64,000 nucleotides of DNA from Amorphochlora amoebiformis (GCA_054601695.1 BAAHQB010000034.1:930001-994000), one strand, 5' to 3'; shown: positions 12,853-30,782, counted from the first letter of the stretch. Translations and numbers: made by a program. The notes: generated by a model from the sequence alone, not told the origin.

Positions 12853-13000
12853 CATGTATACATATATATATATATATATATATAATACATATATATATAT
12901 ATCATATCATTTATATGCTTTTACTTCTACATATATACATCACATACATAAATTTATTTATATAAATATATATATATACATATATATATATATGTACATT
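12259..13000. repeat. (TA)n / (CA)n block
   Basis: TA with TATACACA interruptions. It includes the first copy (12743-12820) of an approximately 80-bp segment duplicated at 13784-13862. Confidence 0.92.
12743..12820 (+). repeat. Copy 1 of ~80-bp duplicated segment
   Basis: The segment begins TAAATTTGTACATATGTATG and includes TGTCCATATACAGCAGAATA. It is nearly identical to 13784-13862 about 1 kb away, with a few substitutions. Confidence 0.88.
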
Positions 13001-13160
13001 TTATCTTATTTGTATGACTGGAGATGGCTTGACGAAGTATCCAAGTATATATATATATATTATATATATATATATATATATATCGTAGTTGTATGGCTAG
13101 AGATAACGTAAAGAGCAATGACACATACACATATACACATACATACATATACACACATAC

Positions 13161-13204
<44 letters not shown>

Positions 13205-13262
13205 TATTGTATGACTAGAGATAACGTGATGAAGAATCCAATAGCAGTGATATATACATATA

Positions 13263-13339
<77 letters not shown>

Positions 13340-13473
13340 TATCTATGACCAGTGATAACGTGATCGCAGATATATATATATATATATATACACATATATA
13401 TACAATATACATATATCCACATATCTTATTAATATAACCAGAGGTAACGCAATGAAGTATCGAAGAGCAATGA
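13001..13473 (+). repeat. 5-copy cassette, ATGACTAGAGATAACGTGAT family
   Basis: Copies lie at about 13001-13047, 13083-13123, 13201-13250, 13337-13370 and 13423-13473. Each contains a version of TGTATGACTAGAGATAACGT followed by a GATGAAGAATCCAA-like tail. They are separated by TA. Copies differ by substitutions and small indels, so the family is not freshly expanded. Confidence 0.85.
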
Positions 13474-13745
13474 TTTGGACCTAATTTAAACTTATCATTA
13501 CCTTCCATTACCCTCACAACAAACACACTCCTTTCACCTAAGCTTGGGTATAGCATCAAGCTTTCAACTCACCCTTACAACAACACTTACATTTAGGATT
13601 AGGTTTAGAGAGTCAGATTTAGGATCAGATTATTCAGCATGTCTTAGTCTAGTACCATTGACTCCTCCACAGAATTGGGCTATAGTGCTGTTAGGGATAA
13701 CAGTAGATCGTGGTGTTGGGTGTGGTAAGTGTTGATGTGAGGTTT
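13474..13745. other. Unique island containing a reverse copy of the telomere-associated element
   Basis: Unique sequence starting at 13474. The reverse copy of the dispersed element lies at about 13600-13735. Confidence 0.75.
13600..13735 (-). repeat. Dispersed telomere-associated element, copy A (reverse)
   Basis: Read on the minus strand it contains GAGTCAATGGTACTAGACTA, then AGACATGCTGAATAATCTGA and TCCTAA. It aligns with the elements at 24354, 24557, 35125 and 36395, which sit inside CCCTAA arrays on the + strand. Its orientation relative to the C-rich strand is therefore the same in all five places. Confidence 0.8.
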
Positions 13746-13749
13746 GGGG

Positions 13750-13786
<37 letters not shown>

Positions 13787-13854
13787 AATTTGTACATATG
13801 TATGTGTCCATATACAACAGAATATACACATACAGCATATATATACACATAAAT

Positions 13855-13894
<40 letters not shown>

Positions 13895-13895
13895 T
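13746..13895. repeat. (TA)n with copy 2 of the ~80-bp segment
   Basis: Copy 2 (13784-13862) carries TGTCCATATACAACAGAATA where copy 1 has CAGCAG. It is flanked by TA on both sides, as is copy 1. Confidence 0.88.
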
Positions 13896-14490
13896 AGGGT
13901 GAAGTCTAATCTTAAATTCTAGGAGAATCAAGGCGTTGAAGATTGGATTAGGCTTAAGACTAGGGGGTTGGGTTAAGAGTTAGGATTTAATTATACCTAG
14001 ATTTTTACTCGCTGCAATGACCGCTAATCCTCTCACTAACACCTCTAATCTTTTCCAGGATTGTTCTAAAGTTAAGATTAGGGTTAGGGTTAGGGTTAGG
14101 GTTAGGGTTAGGGTTAGGATTAGAGTTAGGGATAATGTAAGGTTTTCAACCCTTCGTTGCTGTCCCTATACTCTCAAGAAAATTCTTCAGAATGTCTTCA
14201 AGAATCGTCTTTTCCTTCCCAACCCCGATCTCCCGGTCTCTCCCATATGTCTCCAAGAATCTCACGAGGATCTCCAGGTGCGTGGAATCCAAGGATTCAC
14301 GAGTGAAATCTCTCGAATCCCGGGATTCAGACTTCGAATCCCGGGATTTGGCTTCTTCAGAAGGGAACGCTGAGAGGGTGTGGATCTGGATGGGAAGGTT
14401 AAGATTAGATTTCCTAGGAGTTTGAGTTAGGGTTAAGCAAAGGGTTAGGGTTAGGGTTAAGTATTGCACGGTGTGAGATTAGGCTGTGTG
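13896..14490 (+). other. Mixed island: two TTAGGG arrays around a CCCGGG-palindrome pair
   Basis: TTAGGG arrays occur at about 14072-14125 and 14425-14462. Between them is a GC-rich stretch with GAATCTCACGAGGATCTCC words and two palindromes, GAATCCCGGGATTC at 14315-14328 and GAATCCCGGGATTT at 14336-14349. Open frames on both strands (14017-14373 + and 14469-14146 -) run through the telomere repeat and are not credible genes. Confidence 0.85.
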
Positions 14491-14518
14491 TATGTTTGTA
14501 TATATATATATATATATA

Positions 14519-14567
<49 letters not shown>

Positions 14568-14800
14568 GGTTTGGGGTGAGATTTGGGAAACAGTGTGGGA
14601 AACAGAGTAAGGATTGCATCTAGGTGGGCTTTAGATCGACCGAGTTCGCATTAGGGTTAGCTGTACAGCTAGGGTTAGGTCTAGAATTATGAATTATAAG
14701 CAGTTAAGGTTAGGGTTAGGGTTAGGGTTAGGGATACCTTGAGGATAGTATGAAAACGGGAAGTCGTAAGAGAAGGGACGTTGGAGGAGGGCGAGATTCT
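14491..14800 (+). repeat. (TA)n, then TTAGGG array
   Basis: TA at 14497-14565, unique sequence at 14566-14650, degenerate GGTTAGCTGTACAGCTAGGG at 14655-14675, then a TTAGGG run at 14706-14735. The word AGCTGTACAGCT at 14659-14670 is a perfect 12-bp palindrome. Confidence 0.88.
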
Positions 14801-19378
<4,578 letters not shown>

Positions 19379-19401
19379 TGGATATATTGACTAAAGCAAG
19401 G

Positions 19402-19470
<69 letters not shown>

Positions 19471-19527
19471 ATATGTTTATGTGCACATGTAATGGACATA
19501 TTGATCAAAGCAAGATAACATACGTAC

Positions 19528-19562
<35 letters not shown>

Positions 19563-19575
19563 ACGTAATAATAAT

Positions 19576-19622
<47 letters not shown>

Positions 19623-19733
19623 GATGGATATATTGATTAAAGCAAGGTCAAACATATACGTGTGTGCGTGTGCAAATATATATGTGTATATCTATAATGG
19701 ATATATTGATTACAGCAATGTCACACATATACA

Positions 19734-19822
<89 letters not shown>

Positions 19823-19875
19823 ATGGATATATTTATTATAGCAAGGTCATAAACATACATGTACATATACACATG

Positions 19876-19932
<57 letters not shown>

Positions 19933-19959
19933 ATAGATATATTGATTAAAGCAAGGTGA
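19379..19959 (+). repeat. 6-copy cassette GGATATATTGATTAAAGCAAGG
   Basis: Copies lie at about 19379-19402, 19491-19518, 19622-19650, 19695-19722, 19821-19849 and 19932-19959. The core ATTGATTAAAGCAAGGT varies by one to three bases between copies. Each copy is embedded in TA and the spacing is irregular. In one frame each reads DILIKAR, but the copies sit in different frames, so this is not a protein repeat. Confidence 0.92.
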
Positions 19960-20146
19960 CCTCTCCTGAGATGTGGCGGCCGATAGGCCATTATGTCTTA
20001 TTACAACCCTAAACAGACATATCATATCATATATATTTATTTATGTATATAATATATATCTTGATACGCCATTATGACTTATTCCAACCCTAAACCGACA
20101 TATCATATCATATATATTTATTTATGTATATGTATATTTATGTACA

Positions 20147-20190
<44 letters not shown>
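19960..20190 (+). repeat. 81-bp tandem duplication
   Basis: GCCATTATGTCTTATTACAA at 19987 recurs as GCCATTATGACTTATTCCAA at 20068. Both continue through CCCTAAAC(A/C)GACATATCATATCA and TTTATTTATGTATAT. The first copy abuts CTCCTGAGATGTGGCGGCCG. Confidence 0.9.
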
Positions 20191-21350
20191 TAAAACTTAT
20201 CCAACTGTCACGGATCTCATAGAAATGCACATTCCCAAAAATCCTATACATTTCCAACCTCCCAAGATAGTTTGGAATATACTTAAACCATCTTTAGACT
20301 ACTAAACATGTCAAACGGGCACAATCCGCATTCCCAAAGGCCCACAAGCCTCTTCTTTTTGTCCAATATTTTTACAACATACCCCAACTCTTATCACATA
20401 GTTGATACGTATACGGTGCATTAAATTCAAGCGAAGTTCATGAACGCTAGCGGAATATTGCGGGATTATTGGGATATATTCATGTGTGTGCTTCAATGCG
20501 GGAGAATCCCTTAGCATTTGTCGTAACTATGTATCTCTTTTCACTCTCATTAATTCTCCACTCTCCATTTTCTCAAGGTATGCAGACTTCTCTTATCTCC
20601 TCCCCCCCCCCCCGCCTTCTCCTCTCTTTCATCTCGTAATATTTCGTAATATTTTCCCTCCGAAACCGCATTCTTTTTTATCTGGGCTTATACTCGAAGA
20701 CTGAAGCTTATAAGTCAATCCAACGAGAAAATCTTAATTATATTACGGAAATATGCCGCTTTTCGACTGAATTTTCGGGCGGGAGGGGGAAGGAACCTGG
20801 AAATGAGGATATCCGAGATCCAGGAGCCATTGCCGATATTTAAAATAATTCTAGAATCATCGAGAAGATATAGAGATATTATATTTACGATATCTGAATT
20901 ACGGATCCCTAAATCTAGGTTCCGTGGCTACTTGTGGTCAAGAGAGGTTGCCCGCGCGCAAAGGCATTGTAGACATTTTTCGCGCCAATAAATGCCCTCA
21001 AGGTCTATCGTAAGCTGAATACGAAACCTAGGAGCCGACTGTTAATTTTCCCCTCTTTCCAGAAGATCTCGCGTGAAAATGGATCCATTGGTTAAGGCTG
21101 TAAGGGCCAGGGAATCGAAGAGAATGGCGAAGGTCGAGCGTACTGAGGGCATACGACGCGCGAGTACAAGGTCTTTTCTTCGGCTTCCCGGGAATTCCCG
21201 CGCGAAATTTTTTTTTCTCTTATATATTGACTTTTTTTCAATCGAGTCTAGTTTCGATTCTGTTTGGTTGAATTACATGTATCTAGATGTATTCAGAATA
21301 CACTGTGCACACATACATGTACATGGAGATGTATGTATACTATAAGAATC
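20191..21350. other. 1.15-kb unique island
   Basis: The longest stretch without TA or telomere repeat in the first 25 kb. It contains poly-C at about 20602-20613 and the palindrome-like CTTCCCGGGAATTCCCGCGC at 21184-21203. There are several unrelated short frames: 20517-20311 (-), 20803-20991 (+) and 21073-21345 (+, basic N-terminal half). None matches a family I know, and none has a clear neighbour exon. A decayed gene or transposon remnant is possible. Confidence 0.6.
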
Positions 21351-21860
<510 letters not shown>

Positions 21861-22140
21861 TACTTATAGGCGTAGGGTCGCCAAACAAAAGAATCCAGAG
21901 GAATGCGAAAAATTGGGAGAAAAAAAATTATTTGAACATGTCGGCCCATGTGGGATCGTCCTTCGCCCTCGAAGAGGGAAAACTGGTGAGACTTTCATTA
22001 TCTTGCTATCTCTAACGCTCTCTATCTCTAACGCTCTCTCCCTCTATCTCGCTTTATGTTCTTAATGCATATACATACGTATATATCTGTACATATATTA
22101 TATACATGCATCTATGTATCTGTGTAATAATTATTTATGT
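21861..22140. other. Unique island with CTCTCTATCTCTAACG duplication
   Basis: ATCTCTAACGCTCTCT occurs twice in tandem at about 22009-22040. The rest is unique and no gene is recognised. Confidence 0.65.
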
Positions 22141-22400
22141 TGTGGAGAGGAAGATAGAAAAGAGATAGAGAGGGATGAACACGACGATAGAACGGGATAT
22201 AGAGAGGAGTGGAGAGGGATATAGAGAGTGGTGGAGAGGGATATAGAGAGTGCTGGAGAGGGATATAGAGAGGGGTGGAGAGGACGACAGAGAGAGGTGA
22301 AGAGAGGTATACAGACAGGTGAGGAGAGAGATAGAGAGAGTGTATGTGATAAAGGAGATAGAGAGGGATGTAAAGAGGTACCTGGGGAGTCATGAAGATG
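22141..22400 (-). repeat. 22-bp satellite, purine orientation
   Basis: Units of GGTGGAGAGGGATATAGAGAGT type at about 22190-22285, with degenerate GA-rich edges. The unit is the reverse complement of the pyrimidine unit that follows, so the two blocks form one long inverted repeat. Confidence 0.85.
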
Positions 22401-23012
22401 GGGCTATCCCTCTCTCCACCCCTCTCTATCTCCTTCTCCTCCCTCTCTCTATCTCCCTCTGCCCCAACTCTCTGTCTTCCTCTCCCCTCTCACTCATCTC
22501 TCTCTCCACCCCTATCTATCTCCCTCTCCACCCCTCTCTATCTCCCTCTATCTCCCTCTCCATCCCTCTCTATCTCCCTCTCCAGCCCTCTCTATCTCCC
22601 TCTCCATCCCTCTCTATCTCCCTCTCCACCCCTCTCTATCTCCCTCTCCACCCCTCTCTATCTCCACCCCTCTCTATCTCCCTCTCCAGCCCTCTCTATC
22701 TCCCTCTCTACCCCTCTGTATCTCCCTCTCTACCCCTCTCTATCTCCCTCTCTACCCCTCTCTATCTCCCTCTCCACCCCTCTCTATCTCCCTCTCTAGC
22801 CCTCTCTATCTCCCTCTCCACCCCTCTCTATCTCCCTCTCCAGCCCTCTCTATATCCCTCTCCACCCCTCTCTATCTCCCTCTCCACCCCTCTCTATCTC
22901 CCTCTCTAGCCCTCTCTATCTCCCTCTCCACCAATCTCTATCTCCCTCTCTAGCCCTCTCTATCTCCCTCTCTACCCCTCTCTATCTCCCTCTCTACCCC
23001 TCTCTATACAGG
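22401..23012 (+). repeat. 22-bp satellite, pyrimidine orientation (~25 units)
   Basis: The 22-bp unit begins CCCCTCTCTATCTCCCTCTC followed by CA, with CCA/CTA/CAG/CAT variants at its end. Because 22 is not a multiple of 3, every forward frame reads through all three phases and stays open. This explains the Ser/Pro/Leu/Tyr frames of 135-196 codons, so no protein is inferred. Confidence 0.93.
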
Positions 23013-23116
23013 GGTTCCCTGAGAGAAATAAAGAGGAATATCGAGAGAGATGGAGAGTGAGATGAAACGAACGTCACTGGAGAGATCAGATTAGTAGTGT
23101 ACGTATATGTAGTGTA

Positions 23117-23200
<84 letters not shown>

Positions 23201-23232
23201 AGTGTGTGTGTGTGAGAAACAGATAAATAAAG

Positions 23233-23284
<52 letters not shown>

Positions 23285-23482
23285 GTACAGATAGATATGA
23301 ACGCACCTGTAAGAGTTCCAATATATAGACATATATACGTATATATATATATATATATATATTCATATATATATATAGATAGTTACATATATACATATAT
23401 ATAGATACGAATATCCCGGGTAAAACTACCAAAAACAAATATGTCCAAAATCCTCTAGATACTGAAGAGTATAGACATATGT

Positions 23483-23528
<46 letters not shown>

Positions 23529-23611
23529 ATATTCATTTATATATATATATATAGAAACTACCCAAAAAACAATATGTCCAAAAGCCTCTACATATTGAAG
23601 AGTATAGACAC

Positions 23612-23660
<49 letters not shown>

Positions 23661-23885
23661 TACATATATACGTATATATAGATACGTATATCTGGGTAAA
23701 ACTACCCAAAAAACAATATGTCCAAAAGTCTCTTTATATTGATGAGTATATATGCTACCACAGTCCCACAGACCGAACACACAAACTCCTACAATCACAG
23801 CCCTCGCACTCCTCCACAAAAAGTACCTCAATCCTATCCCAAACCATACCCCTAGTCCAAACTCTATCCCCAACACCCAACCCCA
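23013..23885. repeat. (TA)n block with 3-copy cassette
   Basis: TA plus a TG run at 23185-23213. A 261-codon minus-strand frame (23876-23091) covers three cassette copies, but the copies are read in different phases along part of their length because of 1-base indels, which argues against coding. Confidence 0.88.
23404..23754 (-). repeat. 3-copy cassette (GGGTAAAACTACC...GAAGAGTATAGAC)
   Basis: Copies at 23404-23480, 23553-23612 and 23680-23754 share AAAACTACCCAAAAAACAAT, ATGTCCAAAA and TTGAAGAGTATA words. They differ by substitutions and 1-base indels and are separated by TA. Confidence 0.88.
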
Positions 23886-24125
23886 AATCGAACCCTAACC
23901 CTAACCCTAACCCTAACCCTAACCCTAACCCTAACCCTTCGACCTAACCCTAACCCTAACCCTAATCAATCCTAACCCTAACCCTATCCCAAATCCTTAT
24001 CACATCAGCAAATTGTAACCCTAACTCAAACTTAAATCTTACTGTCCTGAATGCTAACCCTAACTATAACCCTAACCCTAACCCTAACCCTAGCCTTAAC
24101 CCTAATCCCAACCATCCAGCTCACA
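23886..24125 (-). repeat. Telomeric array (CCCTAA)n
   Basis: Two clean CCCTAA runs (about 23890-23938 and 23943-23992) and a third at 24054-24105, with degenerate links. C-rich on the + strand, the opposite of the arrays at 1-15 kb. Confidence 0.95.
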
Positions 24126-24353
24126 GGCGTAGACCGAAAAACCTCTTTGAAAAAAAAAAAACGGGAAAAAAAAGGAATTATTCCGCGGGAAATGGATAAT
24201 CCGACCCCGCCAAAGGTAACTTATTGTAAGCCCAACTCTTTAATTCATCTTAAAAGTTACCAATTTGTTCCTAACCCTAATACTAATCCTAATACTAACC
24301 CTAACCCTAACCCTAACCCTAACCCTAACCCTAACCCTAACCCTAACGCTTAT

Positions 24354-24480
24354 ATGCCCACAAACCACCACAACAAAACTGACCAACCCCATCAACATGA
24401 TCTGCTGTGATCCCAAACAGCACAAAAACCCCACACTGTGCAAGAGTCAATGGTCCTCGGACTAAGACAATCTGATCCTA
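24354..24480 (+). repeat. Dispersed telomere-associated element, copy B
   Basis: Contains ATCTGCTGTGATCCCAAACA, then GTCAATGGTCCTCGGACTAA and GACAATCTGATCCTAA, and passes directly into CCCTAA repeats. Confidence 0.88.
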
Positions 24481-24556
24481 ATCCTACCCCTAACCCTAAC
24501 CCTAACCCTAACCCTAACCCTAACCCTAACCCTAACCCTAACCGTAACCCTAACGC

Positions 24557-24700
24557 ATACATGCCCACAACCCAACACCACAACAACACTCACCACCCCC
24601 ATCAACATGCTCTGCTGTGATCCCAAACAGCACAAAAACCCCACACTGTACAAGAGTCAATGGTCCTCGGACTAAGACATGCTGAATAATCTGATCCTAA
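24557..24700 (+). repeat. Dispersed telomere-associated element, copy C
   Basis: Nearly identical to copy B in the core (CTCTGCTGTGATCCCAAACA, GTCAATGGTCCTCGGACTAA). It keeps GACATGCTGAATAATCTGAT, where copy B has a short deletion. Copy C is therefore the fuller version. Confidence 0.88.
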
Positions 24701-24765
24701 CCCTAACCCTAACCCTAACCCTAACCCTAACCCTAACCCTAACCGTAACCGTAGAAAGTGAAAGT

Positions 24766-26100
<1,335 letters not shown>

Positions 26101-26156
26101 ATGATGATGAAGCAAATCTTTCTCTTTAGAAGTGTAGTGCTTGTTTGCTCGGTTGA

Positions 26157-26297
26157 TTAATTCGGTGGGCGACATTTGTGACGTTTAAGACCGCTAAGAC
26201 TCTTAAAGACTCGATTACAGACATCACATGTAGTAGAAGGCTTGTGTTGTGGGTGACGTTGGTAGAGATGACGATACATACTACTTTTCTGCACGAA
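26157..26297 (-). pseudogene. Zinc-finger protein fragment, retroelement-like C-terminus
   Basis: On the minus strand 46 codons run open from just after a TGA to a TAA stop at 26159-26157, with an ATG at 26279-26277. The end reads [19 protein letters not shown] followed by RPPN and stop. This fits C-x2-C-x3-F-x5-L-x2-H, the first part of a C2H2 finger, with a final Cys two residues after the His in place of the usual H-x3-H. Upstream, LYQRHPQHKPSTT looks like the end of a preceding finger plus linker. Proteins ending in a finger of the C-x2-C-x3-F-x5-L-x2-H-x-C type are, from memory, frequent at the C-termini of invertebrate retrotransposon polyproteins. An ordinary C2H2 gene's last exon is the alternative, since the frame is preceded by GATTCGTGCAG, a possible splice acceptor. 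Nothing upstream continues the protein, because (TA)n begins at once. Confidence 0.55.
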
Positions 26298-26300
26298 TCA

Positions 26301-26385
26301 TATATATACATATATATATATATACACATATATATATAGCGATATATACGAAGGATATCGAGGAATCTAGTAAATGTATATATAA

Positions 26386-26419
<34 letters not shown>

Positions 26420-26467
26420 CGATATATACGTAGGATATCGAGGAATCTAGTATATGTATATATAAAT

Positions 26468-26504
<37 letters not shown>

Positions 26505-26570
26505 GTGACATATATGTAGGATATCGAGGAAGTCTAGTAGTAACTTTGATCCGCAGGTATGAGTGTACGC

Positions 26571-26635
<65 letters not shown>

Positions 26636-26670
26636 GATATACATACATATATATGTATATATTTATATAT
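26301..26670. repeat. (TA)n block before the minisatellite
   Basis: TA with three of the GGATATC cassettes. The minisatellite begins directly at the end of a TATATAT run at 26670. Confidence 0.9.
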
Positions 26671-27756
26671 AGAGCACTGTTCTTATCGCTAAAGAGCACT
26701 GTTCTTATTGCTAAAGAGCACTGTTCTTATTGCTAAAGAGCACTGTTCTTATCGCTAAAGAGCACTGTTCTTATCGCTAAAGAGCACTGTTCTTATCACT
26801 AAAGAGCACTGTTCTTATCACTAAAGAGCACTGTTCTTATCGCTATAGAGCACTGTTCTTATCGCTAAAAAGCACTGTTCTTATCACTAAAGAGCACTGT
26901 TCTTATCGCTAAAGAGCACTGTTCTTATCGCTAAAGAGCACTGTTCTTATCGCTAAAGAGCACTGTTCTTATCGCTAAAGAGCACTGTTCTTATCACTAA
27001 AGAGCACTGTTCTTATCGCTAAAGAGCACTGTTCTTATCGCTAAAGAGCACTGTTCTTATCGCTAAAGAGCACTGTTCTTATCGCTAAAGAGCGCAGTTC
27101 TTATCACTAAAGAGCACTGTTCTTATCGCTAAAGAGCACTGTTCTTATCGCTAAAGAGCACTGTTCTTATTGCTAAAGAGCACTGTTCTTATTGCTAAAG
27201 AGCACTGTTCTTATCACTAAAGAGCACTGTTCTTATAGCTAAAGAGCACTGTTCTTATCGCTAAAGAGCACTGTTCTTATCTCTTATCGCTAAAGAGCAC
27301 AGTTCTTATCACTAAAGAGCACTGTTCTTATCGCTAAAGAGCACTGTTCTTATCGCTAAAGAGCACTGTTCTTATCGCTAAAGAGCACTGTTCTTATCGC
27401 TAAAGAGCACTGTTCTTATCGCTAAAGAGCACTGTTCTTATCGCTAAAGAGCACTGTTCTTATCGCTAAAGAGCACTGTTCTTATCACTAAAGAGCACTG
27501 TTCTTATCGCTAAAGAGCACTGTTCTTATCGCTAAAGAGCACTGTTCTTATCGCTAAAGAGCACTGTTCTTATTGCTAAAGAGCACTGTTCTTATCGCTA
27601 AAGAGCACTGTTCTTATCGCTAAAGAGCACTGTTCTTATTGCTAAAGAGCACTGTTCTTATTGCTAAAGAGCACTGTTCTTATTGCTAAAGAGCACTGTT
27701 CTTATAGCTAAAGAGCACTGTTCTTATCGCTAAAGAGCACTATTCTTATTGCTAAA
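26671..27756 (+). repeat. 22-bp minisatellite, 49 units
   Basis: The unit is AGAGCACTGTTCTTATCGCT followed by AA. I count 49 units with one 7-bp insertion (CTCTTAT, near 27282). The two bases after TTAT are CG in 30 units, TG in 9, CA in 8 and AG in 2. Two CA units (near 27092 and 27300) also carry CAGTTC in place of CTGTTC. Each unit contains a near-palindrome AGAGCA-C-TGTTCT. No frame encodes a plausible protein. Confidence 0.97.
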
Positions 27757-29170
<1,414 letters not shown>

Positions 29171-29410
29171 GCATACCCTCAGATTCTAAAAGAGCTATAC
29201 CCTGACCCCCCTATTCCACTTAACCATTGGAATACTTTCACGCTCCTAGGTATCTCTCTCTTCCTCTATTTTTCAATATCTCTCTCTCTCTCTACCTATC
29301 TCTCTCTCTCTCTCTATTTCACTCTCTCTCTCCCTATCTCTCCCTCTCTCTCTCTCCCTCCCTCTCTCTCTCCTCTCTCTCTCTCTCTCTTGACTTGTCT
29401 CTGAAATCAA
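29171..29410. repeat. Short unique stretch and (TC)n microsatellite
   Basis: A unique stretch at 29171-29250 is followed by TCTC/CTCC at 29251-29400. The Ser/Leu frames on + and Arg/Glu frames on - are composition artefacts. Confidence 0.9.
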
Positions 29411-29735
29411 AAACCTTGAACCCAACCCCAACCTAACCCTAATCACAAACCTCTTGCCTAACCCTAACCCTAACCCTAACTCTAACCCTAACCCTAACCC
29501 TAACCCCTTCCTGAACACATAATAATCCTTAATCGTCCAACCAAGTTTTATCCTAACTCAACACCTTAACTCTAACTTAATTTCTGACCCTGGCTTGAAC
29601 CTAACCCTAAAAGTTGCGGTTATGCTGAGTGCCCAAACCACAGATGGAAAGGTAGGCTTCATCTAACCCTAACTCTAACCCTAACATTAACCCTAACCCT
29701 AACCCTAACCCTAACCCTAACCCTAACACTAGGTG
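29411..29735 (-). repeat. Telomeric arrays (CCCTAA)n with degenerate link
   Basis: CCCTAA runs at about 29430-29515 and 29663-29730, joined by degenerate AACTCTAACTTAA-type sequence. Confidence 0.93.
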
Positions 29736-29900
29736 AACGATGTGACTATGAAGTTATTTAAGATATGCCCAACACCGGCAACATTGGCTGCAATCGCATA
29801 TGATAGCCTATTAGCCATTGGTATGTTTATGGCTAGGGTTAGGGTTAAGGTTAGGGTTAGGGTTAGGGTTAGGGTTAGGGTTAGGGTTAGGGATAGAGTT
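29736..29900 (+). repeat. Unique spacer then TTAGGG array
   Basis: After an approximately 100-bp unique spacer (29731-29838) the repeat resumes in the opposite orientation as TTAGGG (29838-29898), so the two arrays point away from the spacer. Confidence 0.92.
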
Positions 29901-30033
29901 GGCAGTTGGTTTAGATATGCATTTATATCTGTCGATATACGTATATAAAATATCTATATAGAGCTTTATCAGTTTATACACACGCATATATATATATTAA
30001 TATACACTAAGATATCCTTACATTTATGTCAAC

Positions 30034-30089
<56 letters not shown>

Positions 30090-30228
30090 TTATATATCTA
30101 TTTGCATCACTATGCATATAACATAATATATACATACACATATACATACATACACATTCCAGTTCGATCAGTAGGATTAGCTCCAACAAAATCCAAAAAT
30201 CTTATCAACATGGCCAAAATGGTCCAAA
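29901..30228. repeat. (TA)n with unique edges
   Basis: A TA core at 30037-30085. The edges hold unique sequence, for example 30155-30228, and no gene is recognised. Confidence 0.85.
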
Positions 30229-30560
30229 ATTACCCTAACCCTAACCCTAACTCTAACCCTAACTCTAACTCTAACCCTAACCCTAACTCTAACCCTAACC
30301 CTAACTCTAACCCTAACCCTAACCCTAACTCTAACCCTAACCCTAACCCAAACCCGACGTCCTATCCATAACGGCATCCCTGGCCCTAATTTTAACCCTA
30401 ACCCTAATCCTAACCGTCTACCTCCTACCACTAGTCCTAACCCTAACCCTAACCGTAACCCTAGCGCTAACCCTAACCCTAACCCTAGCCCTAACCCTAA
30501 CCCTAATCCTGATCCTAACCCTAACCCTAATCCTAACCCTAGCTCATCTCTGATTTCGAC
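30229..30560 (-). repeat. Telomeric array (CCCTAA)n with AACTCTAACCC variants
   Basis: CCCTAA with frequent TCTAA, ATCCTAA and AGCCCTAA variants, and one non-telomeric interruption at 30350-30385. The Arg-Val and Gly-Leu frames on the minus strand come from the repeat. Confidence 0.95.
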
Positions 30561-30593
30561 GGAAACGTTCCTTCCACGTAATGCTAGCATATA

Positions 30594-30632
<39 letters not shown>

Positions 30633-30731
30633 TTATATATATATAGAATTATATATATAGATATATAAATATTATATATATATATATATATATACATATA
30701 TATATTATGTGTGTATATAGATATTATAATG

Positions 30732-30780
<49 letters not shown>
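30561..30780. repeat. (TA)n block
   Basis: TA-dominated, with no unique content beyond 30 bp. Confidence 0.93.

Positions 30781-30782
<2 letters not shown>

Larger units (their letters stand above)
24126..24765 (-). repeat. CCCTAA arrays alternating with the dispersed element
   Basis: CCCTAA runs at 24272-24345, 24476-24555 and 24694-24755. Between them lie two tandem copies of the dispersed element at about 24354-24480 and 24557-24700, period about 204 bp. Confidence 0.93.

Noticed and set aside
22319-22909. 196-codon Ser/Pro/Leu/Tyr repeat protein
   Set aside because: It arises from the 22-bp satellite. All three forward frames are equally open, which a selected protein would not require.
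26671-27756. CRISPR array
   Set aside because: Units are directly contiguous 22-bp repeats with no spacers, and the setting is eukaryotic.
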